64,000 nt of DNA from Tipula vernalis. Its lineage: Eukaryota; Arthropoda; Insecta; Diptera; Tipulidae. Positions within the stretch are counted from its first letter, which is position 1, and each line of letters begins with the position of its first letter. Positions 24,014 to 33,488 of the stretch are shown here, one piece after another. The translations under genes and the position numbers were made by a program. The notes under the pieces are model-generated. The model had not been told where the DNA came from, made no database searches, and was given only the letters and a program-made list of their open reading frames with translations. Where the stretch lies: positions 304,727,536 to 304,791,535 of the forward strand of contig OY282560.1 of the NCBI GenBank assembly GCA_958295665.1, written 5' to 3'.

Positions 24014-24780
24014 ATGGCAAATCCTGAAATAAAAAGAAGCTACGATATGTGCATCCATTGAACGGTGAAAATTAGTTCAACTGGAAGTATGAAATGGAGC
24101 ATTTCTTGAAAGGAATCAAATGTTGGTCGATTTTGACGGAAGCAAAACCGGCCGCTACTGAAACCAGTGAAAAACAGGCTGAAATCAAGGAATGGGAAGA
24201 AAACGATCAAAAGGCTCATGCAAAAATCGTTTTAAACACATCGTGGCCACTTCACAGTATCACTCGATCGGCGAAAACGGCAGCTGAAGCTTGGAAAGCA
24301 TTGGGAGACCATTTCCATGGTAGGACACTCGAAAATCGAATTTCAATTAGACGGCGCATTTGCAAGAAAAGGATGGCTGACGGCGGCAATGTTGAAACGT
24401 ACATAAATGATATGAACGATTTGTTTCAACAATTGGTCGAGAATGGTGAGACGGTGATGGATTCATGGCGAGTGGCGATGCTTTTGAGCAGTTTGCCAAC
24501 CAGCTATGATGAATTGATTACAGCGCTTGAATCAAGGGACAAAGCTGATTTGTCAAAGCCAAGTTAATTGCCGAATATCATCGACGCGTCGAAAATTCAG
24601 GCGAAACTAAGGAATCGATTTTAAAGACGACTACCAGCCATTTGGAGTGCTATTTTGTAAATCTAAAGGTCATCTAAAACGAGACTGCAGAAAATACGCA
24701 CAGTGGAAAAAGAACAATCCAGAAAAGGGTTCAAAACATAAAGCGAATACAGCACTACATCGACCAGTGACATCAACACT
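24014..24780 (+). pseudogene. Copia-1 gag
   Basis: The ATG at 24014 opens MANPEIKRSYD, broken by a stop and frameshift before 24094. From there the UBN2/gag-polypeptide type capsid domain is open to 24567 (WPLHSITRSAKTAAEAWKAL, then YINDMNDLFQQLVENGE and LLSSLPTSYDELITAL). After another frameshift a CCHC zinc knuckle is readable around 24645-24690 (CYF, CKSKGHLKRDC), with one base missing within it. Domain order fits copia gag, which packages the element RNA. Confidence 0.85.
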
Positions 24781-24783
24781 TGG

Positions 24784-26001
24784 GTGGTCGACAGCGCTGC
24801 AACAAGTCACGTGAGTGGCAATAAAGGTTTCTTTGTTGAGTTGGGCGCGGCCGGCAGCAGCTTGACTGTTGCAAACGGTGAAAGGGTTCACGTCGAAGGA
24901 AAAGGTGCATGCAAAATCGAATTTGTCAACAGCGATGGGCAAATTAATGCAGCTACACTTACGGACGTATTGTATTTGCCAGGAATTAAGGGAAATCTAA
25001 TTTCGGTCAAGAAATTAGCAGCAAAAGGTTTTAAGGTAATCTTCTACGACAAAATGTCCGAAATCATCAAGGGAAACGTGCAAATCGCAATCGCAGACGA
25101 AATAAACGATTTGTATGTGTTATGTCAACCGAATAAAGTCAACGCAGTTGTTGAAAGACTTCAGCACAAAGCGAATTGTATTCACAATTTGCATCGAATT
25201 TTTGGTCATCGTGATCCAGAAGCAATCAGAGAAATATGTTCGAAGCAAATGGTTGATGGTATCGAAATCGTTGGTTGCGGCATCAAGGAAAAATGCGAAG
25301 TTTGTTTAAAGGCAAAACAGACTCGGTCGCCGATTCCAAAACAGTCAATAAGCAAATCAAAGAATGTTTTGGATTTGGTTCACACGGATGTGTGTGGGCC
25401 AATGCAAACGAAATCGCTGAGTGGACGACGCTACTTGTTGACGATGATCGATGATTTTTCGAAATATACAGTCGTATATCTGTTAAAGGAAAAGTCGGAA
25501 GTTTTTGAAAAGCTGCAACAGTACGTGGCAATGGTTCACAACAAGTTCGGTCGAAAGCCAGTTATTCTCCGATCGGATCGAGGAGGAGAATACACCGGCG
25601 CTGCGGTAAAGAAATGTTTACAGGACAACGGTATTCAGATGCAATACACAGCACTGTACTCAAGTTTTCAAAATGGCGGTGCTGAACGTAAGAATCGCAC
25701 GTTGATTGAAATGGCACGATGCATGTTGGTGGATGCTAATTTGCCAAACATGTTTTGGGCTGAGGCGGTGAATACGTCTAATTATTTCCAAAATCGTTTA
25801 CAATCAAGAACGATCGAAACTACACTATTCAAGCTATGGAACAACAAAAAACCAGGTATGAAGCATTGCGTGACGTTTGGTTCTAAATGTTTCGTTCATA
25901 TTCCATCAGAAAAGCGGCGAAAATTCGACAATACGGCAGCGCAAATGGTTTTTGTTGGTTATGATGAAAATCGAAACCATACAGATGTTTTGATCCAGTA
26001 A
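24784..26001 (+). pseudogene. Copia-1 protease and integrase
   Basis: A 405-codon open frame. Aspartic protease motif VDSAATSHVSG at residues 2-12, GAG-pre-integrase zinc region with HRIFGHRDPEAI (~139-150) and CEVCLKAK, then the integrase core: first Asp in HTDVCGPM (~200), second in RSDRGGEYTG (~263), Glu in NGGAERKNRT (~300). A frameshift near 25985 ends the open frame within the C-terminal region; the next part continues in another frame. Protease and integrase themselves look uninterrupted here, the best preserved part of the element. Confidence 0.92.
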
Positions 26002-27801
26002 AGCAAAAGGTTGTCATAAGCCGTGACGTTCGATTCGTCGATGGCAAAGGGGAAATCATTCCAGCGACGGTATCAGTCGAAATCCGAGAAGACGAATCCA
26101 ATGAAGACGTCGAAAGGCCAGAAGATGAATCGACACCAGCAATTGAAGAGAACGCAGCAATAGACGAAAACGAAGAAGGATCCGAAGATAATTTGGCTGT
26201 TGGGGGACAACAACAGCAACGGCGCGTTTCACAGCGATCAAATAAAGGTGTTCCACCAAAGCGATTGATTGAAGAGATTCACATGGTAGAACAAGACATC
26301 ATCGAACCGAAGATGTTATCACAGGCGCTAAAAAGTAAAGAATGCGAACGATGGAAGCTCGCAATGGAAGAAGAAATGAAGTCATTGGTCGTGAAGCAGT
26401 CGGATGCAAATGGGTTTTCAAATTGAAAACAGATGCTAACGGTCGTGTTACTCGTTTCAAAGCACGACTTGTGGCTCAAGGTTTTTCGCAGAAGTTCGGC
26501 ACCGACTACGATCAAGTGTTCGCTCCAATGGGAAAGCAGACGACATTTAGAGTATTGTTGGCATTGGCATCCAGAAAAAATTACATCGTTCGTCACATCG
26601 ATGCCAAAACAGCATTTCTAAATGGAAATTTAAAGGAAACAATCTACATGAACCAACCTCCAGGCTTTGAAAGGGGCGAAAATAAGGTTTGTTGGTTGAA
26701 GAAAAGTCTCTACGGGCTGAAGCAAGCAGCTAGGTCATGGAATGAGGCAATCCATGCGGTCTTGGTCGATGCAAGTTTTGAATACAGCACAGCAGATCGA
26801 TGTTTGTACCGAAGAAACATCAACGGTGAATGGTGTTTTTTGTTGCTTTACGTCGATGACGGTATTGTTCTCGGAAAAACAATGGAAGCAATCAATGAGG
26901 TAATACAAATTTTATCATCGAAATTTGACATCGAAGACCTGGGAGATATAAGGAAATGCTTGGGCATAGAAGTCGGAAGAACAGCAGACAGCTTCTATTG
27001 TTTAAGTCAATCGAGGTACATTATAAAGATCACATCGGATTTCGGTTTGAAGGACGCTAAAGATTCAAAAGTACCAATGGGCGTTGATTACGGAAAAGCA
27101 GTGAGCAAAGATAATTTGCTGATCGACAACTAAAATTATCAAAGCTTAATTGGGTGTTTGCTATTTGTTTCGGTAAACACTCGTCCAGATATTTCAGCAA
27201 GTGTTTCAATACTGGCGCAGAAGATGAGCACACCAACACAAGACGATTGGAACGAATTGAAACGCGTTGTCAAGTACTTGAAATCTACAGCAAGTTTGAA
27301 ATTAGTACTTGGTAACAGCAAACATGACGGTGAACTGTTGTATGGCTATGCGGATGCAAGTTGGGCCGAAGACAAGAGCGACAGAAAATCGAACAGCGGT
27401 TAGGTGTTCATCGTCAATGGCGCAACAGTCAGTTGGGCGTGCCGAAAGCAAAAATGTGTGGCACTCTCATCGACAGAATCTGAGTTCGTAGCATTATCGG
27501 AAGCGTGTCAGGAGGTTTTTTGGCTCAGGCATTTGCTAAAGGATATGCAGCAACCGATAGCGTCAGCGGTAGTATACATGAAGACAATCAAAGTTGCCTA
27601 AGTTTGATTGAAGAGGAAAAGTTGTCAAACAGAACAAAGCACATCGATAAGCGACGAAACTTTGTTAAAGACTACATCGAAAAGGGAATCATAAGGTGTA
27701 CGTACTGTCTAACAGACGAAATGCTGGCGGATATCATGACAAAGCCGTTGCCAACATCAAAACACGTGGAGTTCGTCGAGCAATTACAACTATTAAATTG
27801 A
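26002..27801 (+). pseudogene. Copia-1 reverse transcriptase and RNase H
   Basis: The linker KVVISRDVRFVDGKGEIIP and an acidic stretch lead, after a frameshift near 26395, into the RT: GCKWVFKLKTD, ARLVAQGFSQKFGTDYDQVF, DAKTAFLNGNLKE, PGFERGENKVCWL, LYGLKQAARSWN and the catalytic LLYVDDGIVLG near 26840. A stop lies at 27131. RNase H continues with TRPDISASVSILAQ, YADASWAEDKSDRKS, a stop near 27402, ALSSTESEFVALSEA, then after a frameshift EDNQSCLSLI and KHIDKRRNFVKDYIEKG. Coding ends at TGA (~27799-27801). At least two frameshifts and two stops. Confidence 0.92.
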
Positions 27802-27808
27802 GGAGGAG
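27801..27808 (+). other. Copia-1 polypurine tract
   Basis: AGGAGGAG immediately precedes the 3' LTR and serves as the plus-strand primer in LTR elements. Confidence 0.8.
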
Positions 27809-28032
27809 TGTTGAAATGCACATTGGGAAATGATCAGACCAATTTAATATTGAATCAACTCATGCTAATATCTAAACGTCAAAAGTTATATTGTTTTTTC
27901 ACTTCTTTGTAATACAGCTAATAAAGCAGTTATACATTTATATTAAAGCATTTCGGTTTCCTTTTATTTTACTTAAACTAATTACAGCTGGCAAATAGAT
28001 AACGCAGTTAAAGTAGATCTACAGTTTCTACA
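27809..28032 (+). repeat. Copia-1 3' LTR
   Basis: Second copy of the 5' LTR (TGTTGAAATGC ... TTTCTACA), one base shorter and about eight differences away. Followed by the target duplication GGATC. Confidence 0.95.
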
Positions 28033-28037
28033 GGATC

Positions 28038-28545
28038 AAGGTTCAAATTTTATGAGCTGAGTTTTTAAACGTCTTTTAATTTAAATCAATCCAAGTTCCT
28101 ATCATCCTAAGACTAATGGTGCACTAGAACGTAGTCACAAAGCGCTTGTTATAGATATCTTAGGCAATTTTCGGAAAAAAAATTGTTTGGAGTGGGACAC
28201 TTGAGTTTCGTTTACATGTTTTTCTTATAACACAACACATTACATCGTTACCAAATTTATGCCGCACGAAATAATTTTTGAACATAAATCTAATTTACCT
28301 GACGCATTTTATAGATCTAATTAAATTGACGTGTTTTATAATTACGATGACTAAATAGTTGATCTCAAACATAGGTTGCAATAGGTTTTAAGTATGTTTT
28401 TAAGCGATATTATGATCGTAGTGATATCGCCTCATACGAGTAATCTTGGATATTAGCCAAAAATGATTATAGCCGATTTACATTCAATGACATTCGACGT
28501 CTGCAAAAAAATTGAAACAAACATAGGAAACATCTGCTTAAAAAA
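28038..28545 (+). pseudogene. Gypsy-1 part 3: integrase core and C-terminus
   Basis: Resumes at the copia insertion site within the second catalytic aspartate motif. It reads SSYHPKTNGALERSHKALV near 28095-28150, where the Glu completes the integrase active site, then weak C-terminal pieces (FMPHEIIFEH; FTFNDIRRLQK) to ~28545. The Harbinger-like element starts ten bases later. No 3' LTR was recognised. Confidence 0.8.
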
Positions 28546-28554
28546 GTCAATTGA

Positions 28555-28591
28555 GTGCGAGTTTACGACCATTTTCTGAAGAAAAATTTTC
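28555..28591 (+). repeat. Left terminal inverted repeat of the Harbinger-like element
   Basis: Begins GTGCGAGTTTACGACC and ends GAAAAATTTTC. It pairs with 33452-33488 (36 of 37 positions) and exactly with 28687-28723. Confidence 0.9.
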
Positions 28592-28633
28592 TGGAGATTC
28601 AATATTTTTTAAATGGAAAACAAAAGAATTATG

Positions 28634-28785
28634 TTCGGAAGGGGAAATTTGCTTACAAAATAGACTACGTCGATTGGTTGTCTGCTGAAAATTTTTCTTC
28701 AGAAAATGGTCGTAAACTCGCACTCAGCAGGGAAATTTAAACCAATCGATGTAGTCTATTTCGTAAACTAATTTCCCCTTCCGAA
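28634..28785. repeat. Foldback structure around a third terminal-repeat copy
   Basis: Arms 28634-28679 and 28740-28785 are inverted copies with about five mismatches in 46 bp (starting TTCGGAAGGGGAAATT). The 60-bp loop contains a perfect inverse copy of the left terminal repeat (28687-28723). Similarity seems to continue outside the arms (ATTTTTTAAAT against ATTTAAAAATAT), so the foldback may reach ~28600-28800. Confidence 0.8.
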
Positions 28786-29354
28786 TAAAATATTTTTAAA
28801 TCGCAGACAAATGTTCAGAAGCAGTACCAAACTAAAGAAATAAAATTAACAAATTTTAAGAAGGGGTACCAAAATTGACATAATAAATGTTGCTTATTAT
28901 TTAGCTCATTGTCAATTTTGCTATTTATTATTTGGCTCAAATGTGGAAAAATGTCATAATAAAAATGTCAAATAAGAAGAAAAGTCAAAATAATGTTTGT
29001 GTTTTGTGTGATTATGTAATTACTCGTACATATTAGTTATTTTGCCAAACATTTTGTCATAAATAAAAAATAATAAAATACCGGTAAGTATTTAACATAA
29101 TATGAAGTGTGTTTATTCGTCATTGAAAAATATATGCCAGTATAAAAATGGACAAATAGAATCCATGAAATGGAATTGGTATTGGCCGGTATTATTTTAA
29201 TTTTTATTCTTTTTCTAATGCAGAAAACTCATCTCAACTTTATATACAACACTACAAAATTGTTTAAGTTATGTATTTTGTACTACTAGTACTCTTATAA
29301 TTTTAGTTAATGCTTTTTCTTTTTTCTTTTAGAATATATTGTCGTTTGATGCCA

Positions 29355-30215
29355 ATGTCTGAATGTATTATTTGGAAACCATCATGATCTTGGATTGCTG
29401 TTCCCCAGATATTACCAAACAAATATGTCATAACCTTATTTGAAAAGAATGGTTTGAAACATCGTGAATTATTGTTACCATTTAAAAACACAACAAAAAG
29501 TTATTGACCTAGGCTGGAGTTTAGATTCTGACGTTTTGTCGGTAGTTACAATAAACCTTGAGACAAAAGTTAGTTATCTGTATACGATAAATAACTAACA
29601 ATGGTATTTAAAGCATCAACTAATATTTGATAGTATAATCATAAGCATCAATAGATGAATGAGAATAGTCAGACAACTATTAAATCAAAATCGTTACAAA
29701 TTGTATTAAGTAATTCTAGATTTCTATTCTATCAATGGGACTATAGAGTAATTTCATCAACAACAGACGAGGCTGTTGTCGCTGTCATCGATGGACCAAT
29801 TCTTATGATCACAAATTTCAATAATGCTGTTATTCCACCTCCCATGTCTACAATACAGCATACAAATAATGTGGCTATCAATACGGTCGATTTTCTAAAA
29901 GATGAGAATAAATTCTTTACGATTGATGCCGCGAATATTCTAAAATTAATGGAGATTTGAACGAATTGCGAAGTGATGACGCTTACGATGATATTATGTC
30001 ACCTCATTTTTGTCATTGCTTGTGGATATCGAATGATAAAATACTGTTCTCCAATGAGGATAAAATATTTTTGTATAACATTTAAATTGAAGATCAAAAG
30101 TTAATCCAATTAAAATATTTTCATGAACATGGCCGATTAATGGGAATTTCACTTATTGATGAGAATGCAATAATGTTTGGAAATTCTTTATATCCGTGAA
30201 ATACTTTATATCCGT
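29355..30215 (+). pseudogene. ELP1: ELP1 (Elongator subunit 1) fragment, broken
   Basis: ELP1/IKAP is the WD40 scaffold of the Elongator complex, which modifies wobble uridines of tRNAs. Collinear pieces of its N-terminal propeller region are readable over ~860 bp: IIWKPS then VPQILPNKYV and LFEKNGLKHRELLLPF (29365-29480), DLGWSLDSDVLSVV (~29506), QWYLKHQLIF (~29600), then an open frame at 29655-29960 with VVAVIDGPILMITNF and VIPPPMS, a hallmark of ELP1, then SPHFCHCLWISNDKILFSN (~30000). At least four frameshifts or stops interrupt it and no introns are visible between the pieces. The rest of the gene is absent. It lies between the Harbinger-like left end and the MADF gene, so it looks like captured host sequence. 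I rely on remembered ELP1 motifs. Confidence 0.8.
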
Positions 30216-30307
30216 GAAAGTGTTAAGGTCAGCTCAGTTAAGTACATACCTATTTTGTTTACTATATATGTATTTTAATTTTTGTTAACGATGTTAATTT
30301 ATTTTCA

Positions 30308-30722
30308 GCATTACCACATATCACAACTGAAGGCAACCTGCATGTCAAATTCAATCATTTACAACACAGTTGCGACTGCAGTAAGAAAAATATAAAAAGT
30401 GTTTCAATTGTACCAAAAATTTCACATTAAGCCATAATTTTGTTAAAATTGTTACCTATACAGTATTTCATTAAAAAAATTCGATTTTTGAATTTGACGG
30501 TATAATTCCAGTTTGACTAATGGCTTAATACATAATATGATTTTTTGGGTATTGAAATAATATATAGGTAACAATTTTAACAAAATTATGGAAAATTTTG
30601 AAATTTTTCGTACAATTGAAAGATTTTTTTTTTAAATTTCTTACTGCAGGCTCAACTATGTTGTAAACCATTGAATTTGACGATATGGAATGCAGGTTGT
30701 CTTCAGTTGTATGTGGTATTGC
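30308..30722. repeat. 415-bp foldback (hairpin) element
   Basis: Almost the whole segment is an imperfect inverted repeat. The left arm begins GCATTACCACATA and contains ACTGAAGGCAACCTGCAT and CATAATTTTGTTAAAATTG; the right arm carries the inverse of each in mirrored order and ends TATGTGGTATTGC. Arms are ~160 bp around a ~90-bp centre. No coding. It resembles a hairpin MITE lying between the ELP1 fragment and the MADF gene. Confidence 0.85.
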
Positions 30723-30882
30723 TTTTATAATGTGTCTGTCTTCTCTGGGCGTCGATATTTCTTGACAAACACAAACTCTTCCAAATTATTGTAACAATCC
30801 CCAACAAAAATATCAAAAAAATGATCGTACACCCTATGACAAAAGGACCGTTTTTGTTTAAATTTTAATTGATTTTGCTACA

Positions 30883-31356
30883 ATGGCTACCGAAATAAAT
30901 AATGTTAATATAATCGACGCAAGAATAATTGAGGAAGTAAAAAACCGGGAAGAGAGATGCTTTATCAGTTAAAACACCATCATTATAAAAATAATATGTT
31001 GCGCAGTGTACTTTGGGGCGAGATTGCTGATGAGTTGGGGTTAACAGCCAATGATAGTGTATGGGAAGGTGGCGAAATTTGCGTTCCAAATATAAAAGGG
31101 TTTTGGGAAACGAAAAATTAAAAAGTGGTAGTGCGAGTAAACCGAAGGCAAGAGAGGCAGCTTGGTTAATTAGGGAGATGGAATTTCTAAAGGAAAACGA
31201 CGATCACGAGTAAGTATAAATACAATTGTAATTTTTTATTTTAGAATATCCTATATGTGTACATATTTTTAAAATTATTCTTTTTATAGGCCAACAGATA
31301 GCAGCTTCAATCCCAAACCTGTGGCCAACAAACAAGATATAAACAAAATTGTTTAA
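30883..31356 (+). pseudogene. MADF-domain accessory gene of the Harbinger-like element
   Basis: MADF domains are Myb-like DNA-binding modules and accompany many animal PIF/Harbinger transposases, probably helping end binding and nuclear import. The ATG at 30883 opens MATEINNVNIIDARIIEEVKNRE. After a frameshift near 30955 comes LYQLKHHHYKNNMLRSVLWGEIADELGL. After a second near 31070 come LRSKYKRVLGNEKLKSG and AWLIREMEFL. A well-formed intron (31210-31289, GTAAGT...TATAG) joins exon 1 (ends 31209) in frame to exon 2 (31290-31356), which ends at TAA after PVANKQDINKIV. Splicing restores a sensible C-terminus, so this was a real two-exon gene before the two frameshifts. Confidence 0.82.
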
Positions 31357-31663
31357 CAAAAAAATATAAAATTTATTATACTATGTTAACGTAAATAAAA
31401 AAAATAACGAAAAAAATAGTGAATATTCGAACCAAACAGCAGCTGAATTAACAAATGTACTTTGTAATTTTTTATCTTACTAAAATTTTCTATTTAAGAA
31501 ATGTAATTCTCAATTTTGGTTTTTTATTTTTTTTTAAATTTAAAGATTAATTTAAAACAATACATATATCCGTTTCCACATCACCCAAAGAGGTAGGATA
31601 ATTGATGCGTTTTTTTTTATAGAGGTTTCCCCAATAGGCATAATCCTCAACCAAAATTGTTTC

Positions 31664-33031
31664 TTAATAAACGGAATAATTTTGCCAAGGAAGAGTATTA
31701 ATGTTTGAAAAATAAAATTTGAATTGGTCTCGAATATGAGTTGCATTTTGTGTAGTGCGATTTGACCAAACACGTGAAATGTTAACCACCCCATTAGTGT
31801 CTTCTTCGCGCCATCTGCCAGGACGGAAATTACCATCTACTTCACTGTCCACCAAATCTTGTGTTACATAGTCGGAGCCTTGTTTGTCCCTCAGCCAGTT
31901 GTGCAAAACAACAGTTGCATTGACTATAGCACGAACAGTTATTTTGCTTGCCAATATTGTTGGAGTTAGTAGTTTGTTGGATCTGGAATAAATAGATTAG
32001 CACCACCATCTACCAATGATTTTCCAAAATGGCTGTTACGGAATACCGTACTATCGCCCATATGTCCACTTGGCCCCACAACTACAGAAATAAATTTGTA
32101 GTTTGCATCGCAAACTGCAAATAATACAACGCTGAAACTATTTATGTAGTTGCGATATACTGTTCCAGAGTGAGAAAATGACTGTAATCAATATGATGAG
32201 ATTTATATTTTTTATTAATAAACACATAATAAAACACAATTAAAAAATGTGCACAAACGTAAATATACCTGGTCCGTCATAAAAATTTGTAATAAAAAAC
32301 GAAAATATTTATATTTTATCTGCTAATAATTTTATAAATAATTTATTTAAAAATAATATATTTTAAAAATAATATAATTTATTTACCTGAACTACAACGT
32401 GTTTTCCATCCATTGCACCCATACAATGTGGAAAATTCCATTTATTGGCAAATTCGGCAGCAGTGTCTGTCCAAAATTCTTGAGAAAAATTTGGGAAAAC
32501 ACGCTGCTGCATCATATTCCATATTTTTTGGCATGTATCCCGAATAATTATGGTTGTTGTTGCTTTCCCAATATGGAAACCATACTTTCCAATTGACACC
32601 ATACTGTCCCCACTAGCAAGATATCTAAAATTAAAATAAATAAATATATTATATAACAAATATTAATATTTATATAATTACCTGAGTGTAAGGGATAATC
32701 TTTCTCCCGCAGATATTGAAAGAGTGTGATCCCTTTGGATTTCAGGCCCAACAATACTCAACAACTCGTCAAAGAGTTGCGGTGACATCCGATGAAAATT
32801 AAAAAATGAGTCCACGCCGTTTAACCTCATCTCCATCACAAGATTTTGGTAAAACTCTTGCATTCCTCGGTTCATGTTAATTGGATTTATATTGAACCGG
32901 CGGCGAGGTCTCCGCGACCTTTGTACCAACAACAAAGCGAGCGCACTAAGAGCATTATTTTGCTCAACCAAACCGTTAATTATAATTTGTCTTAACGAAG
33001 ACATGGCCACACCACAATCGAAAACGTGCAA
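31664..33031 (-). pseudogene. PIF/Harbinger transposase, three exons, catalytic segment deleted
   Basis: Minus strand. Exon 1 (33031-32682) holds FNFHRMSPQLFDELLSIVGP and AGERLSLTLR. Intron 32625-32681 (GTAATT...TTTAG). Exon 2 (32624-32387) starts with YLASGDSM and contains IIIRDTCQKIW and FPHCMGAMDGKHV, with the first catalytic Asp. Intron 32182-32386. Exon 3 from 32181: SHSGTVYRNY, VCDANYKF (second Asp) and GPSGHMGDSTVF, then a frameshift and deletion near 31970. Beyond it only the end remains (IVNATVVLHNWLRD) with the stop at 31664. The block that normally carries the GD-AF motif and the third acidic residue is missing, so the enzyme cannot be active. All four splice sites keep the frame. 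Confidence 0.9.
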
Positions 33032-33451
33032 ATTTGTAAATTAATCGCGGTAAAATATTTATAAAAAATCAATAAAAAATGTAAATATTTAAATTTCCAA
33101 AATGAATAAAAATCGTTAACACAAAAAATATGAAAAAAATAACAACAACAACAAAATTAACGACAAAAAATTTAATTTAAATATTATGAAACAATTATGA
33201 ATAAAAAGTCTTTAATACACAAAAAAAATTAATAAGTTAAAGAATAATATAACTGTAATTAAATTATCACTAATTATACTCACAAAATAATTAAATTTGC
33301 ACTTTTTTATTATGGTCGCATAGAAATTATAATATAATGAATTTCTTTTATTTACCTTTTTTGACTTGAAAAAAATGAGCAAATCATTTATATACCAACT
33401 AATAAGTACAAAAAACTTCGGTAACGCGACTAACTTCACTTCAAATCTGCT

Positions 33452-33488
33452 GAAAATTTTTCTTCAGAAAAAGGTCGTAAACTCGCAC
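33452..33488 (-). repeat. Right terminal inverted repeat of the Harbinger-like element
   Basis: Inverse of 28555-28591 with one mismatch; ends in CTCGCAC and is followed by the duplicated TGA. Confidence 0.9.

Larger units (their letters stand above)
23707..28032 (+). mobile_element. Copia-1: Ty1/copia element, complete structure
   Basis: Full-length copia element: 225-bp 5' LTR, PBS, gag, protease, integrase, RT, RNase H, polypurine tract, 224-bp 3' LTR. Flanked by the 5-bp duplication GGATC (23702-23706 and 28033-28037). It sits inside the integrase of gypsy-1, whose sequence continues directly across the site once one duplication copy is removed. The LTRs differ at about eight positions (~3.5%), so insertion is not recent. 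The coding region has several frameshifts and stops. Confidence 0.95.
28555..33488. mobile_element. Harbinger-like DNA transposon carrying an ELP1 fragment
   Basis: 4.9-kb element bounded by 37-bp terminal inverted repeats (28555-28591 and 33452-33488, one mismatch) and the 3-bp flank TGA on both sides (28552-28554, 33489-33491). A 3-bp duplication and the two-gene content (MADF-domain protein on plus, DDE transposase on minus, converging) are typical of PIF/Harbinger. It also contains a piece of ELP1, a 415-bp foldback element and a third copy of the terminal repeat. Both element genes are broken, so this copy is not autonomous. Confidence 0.85.
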
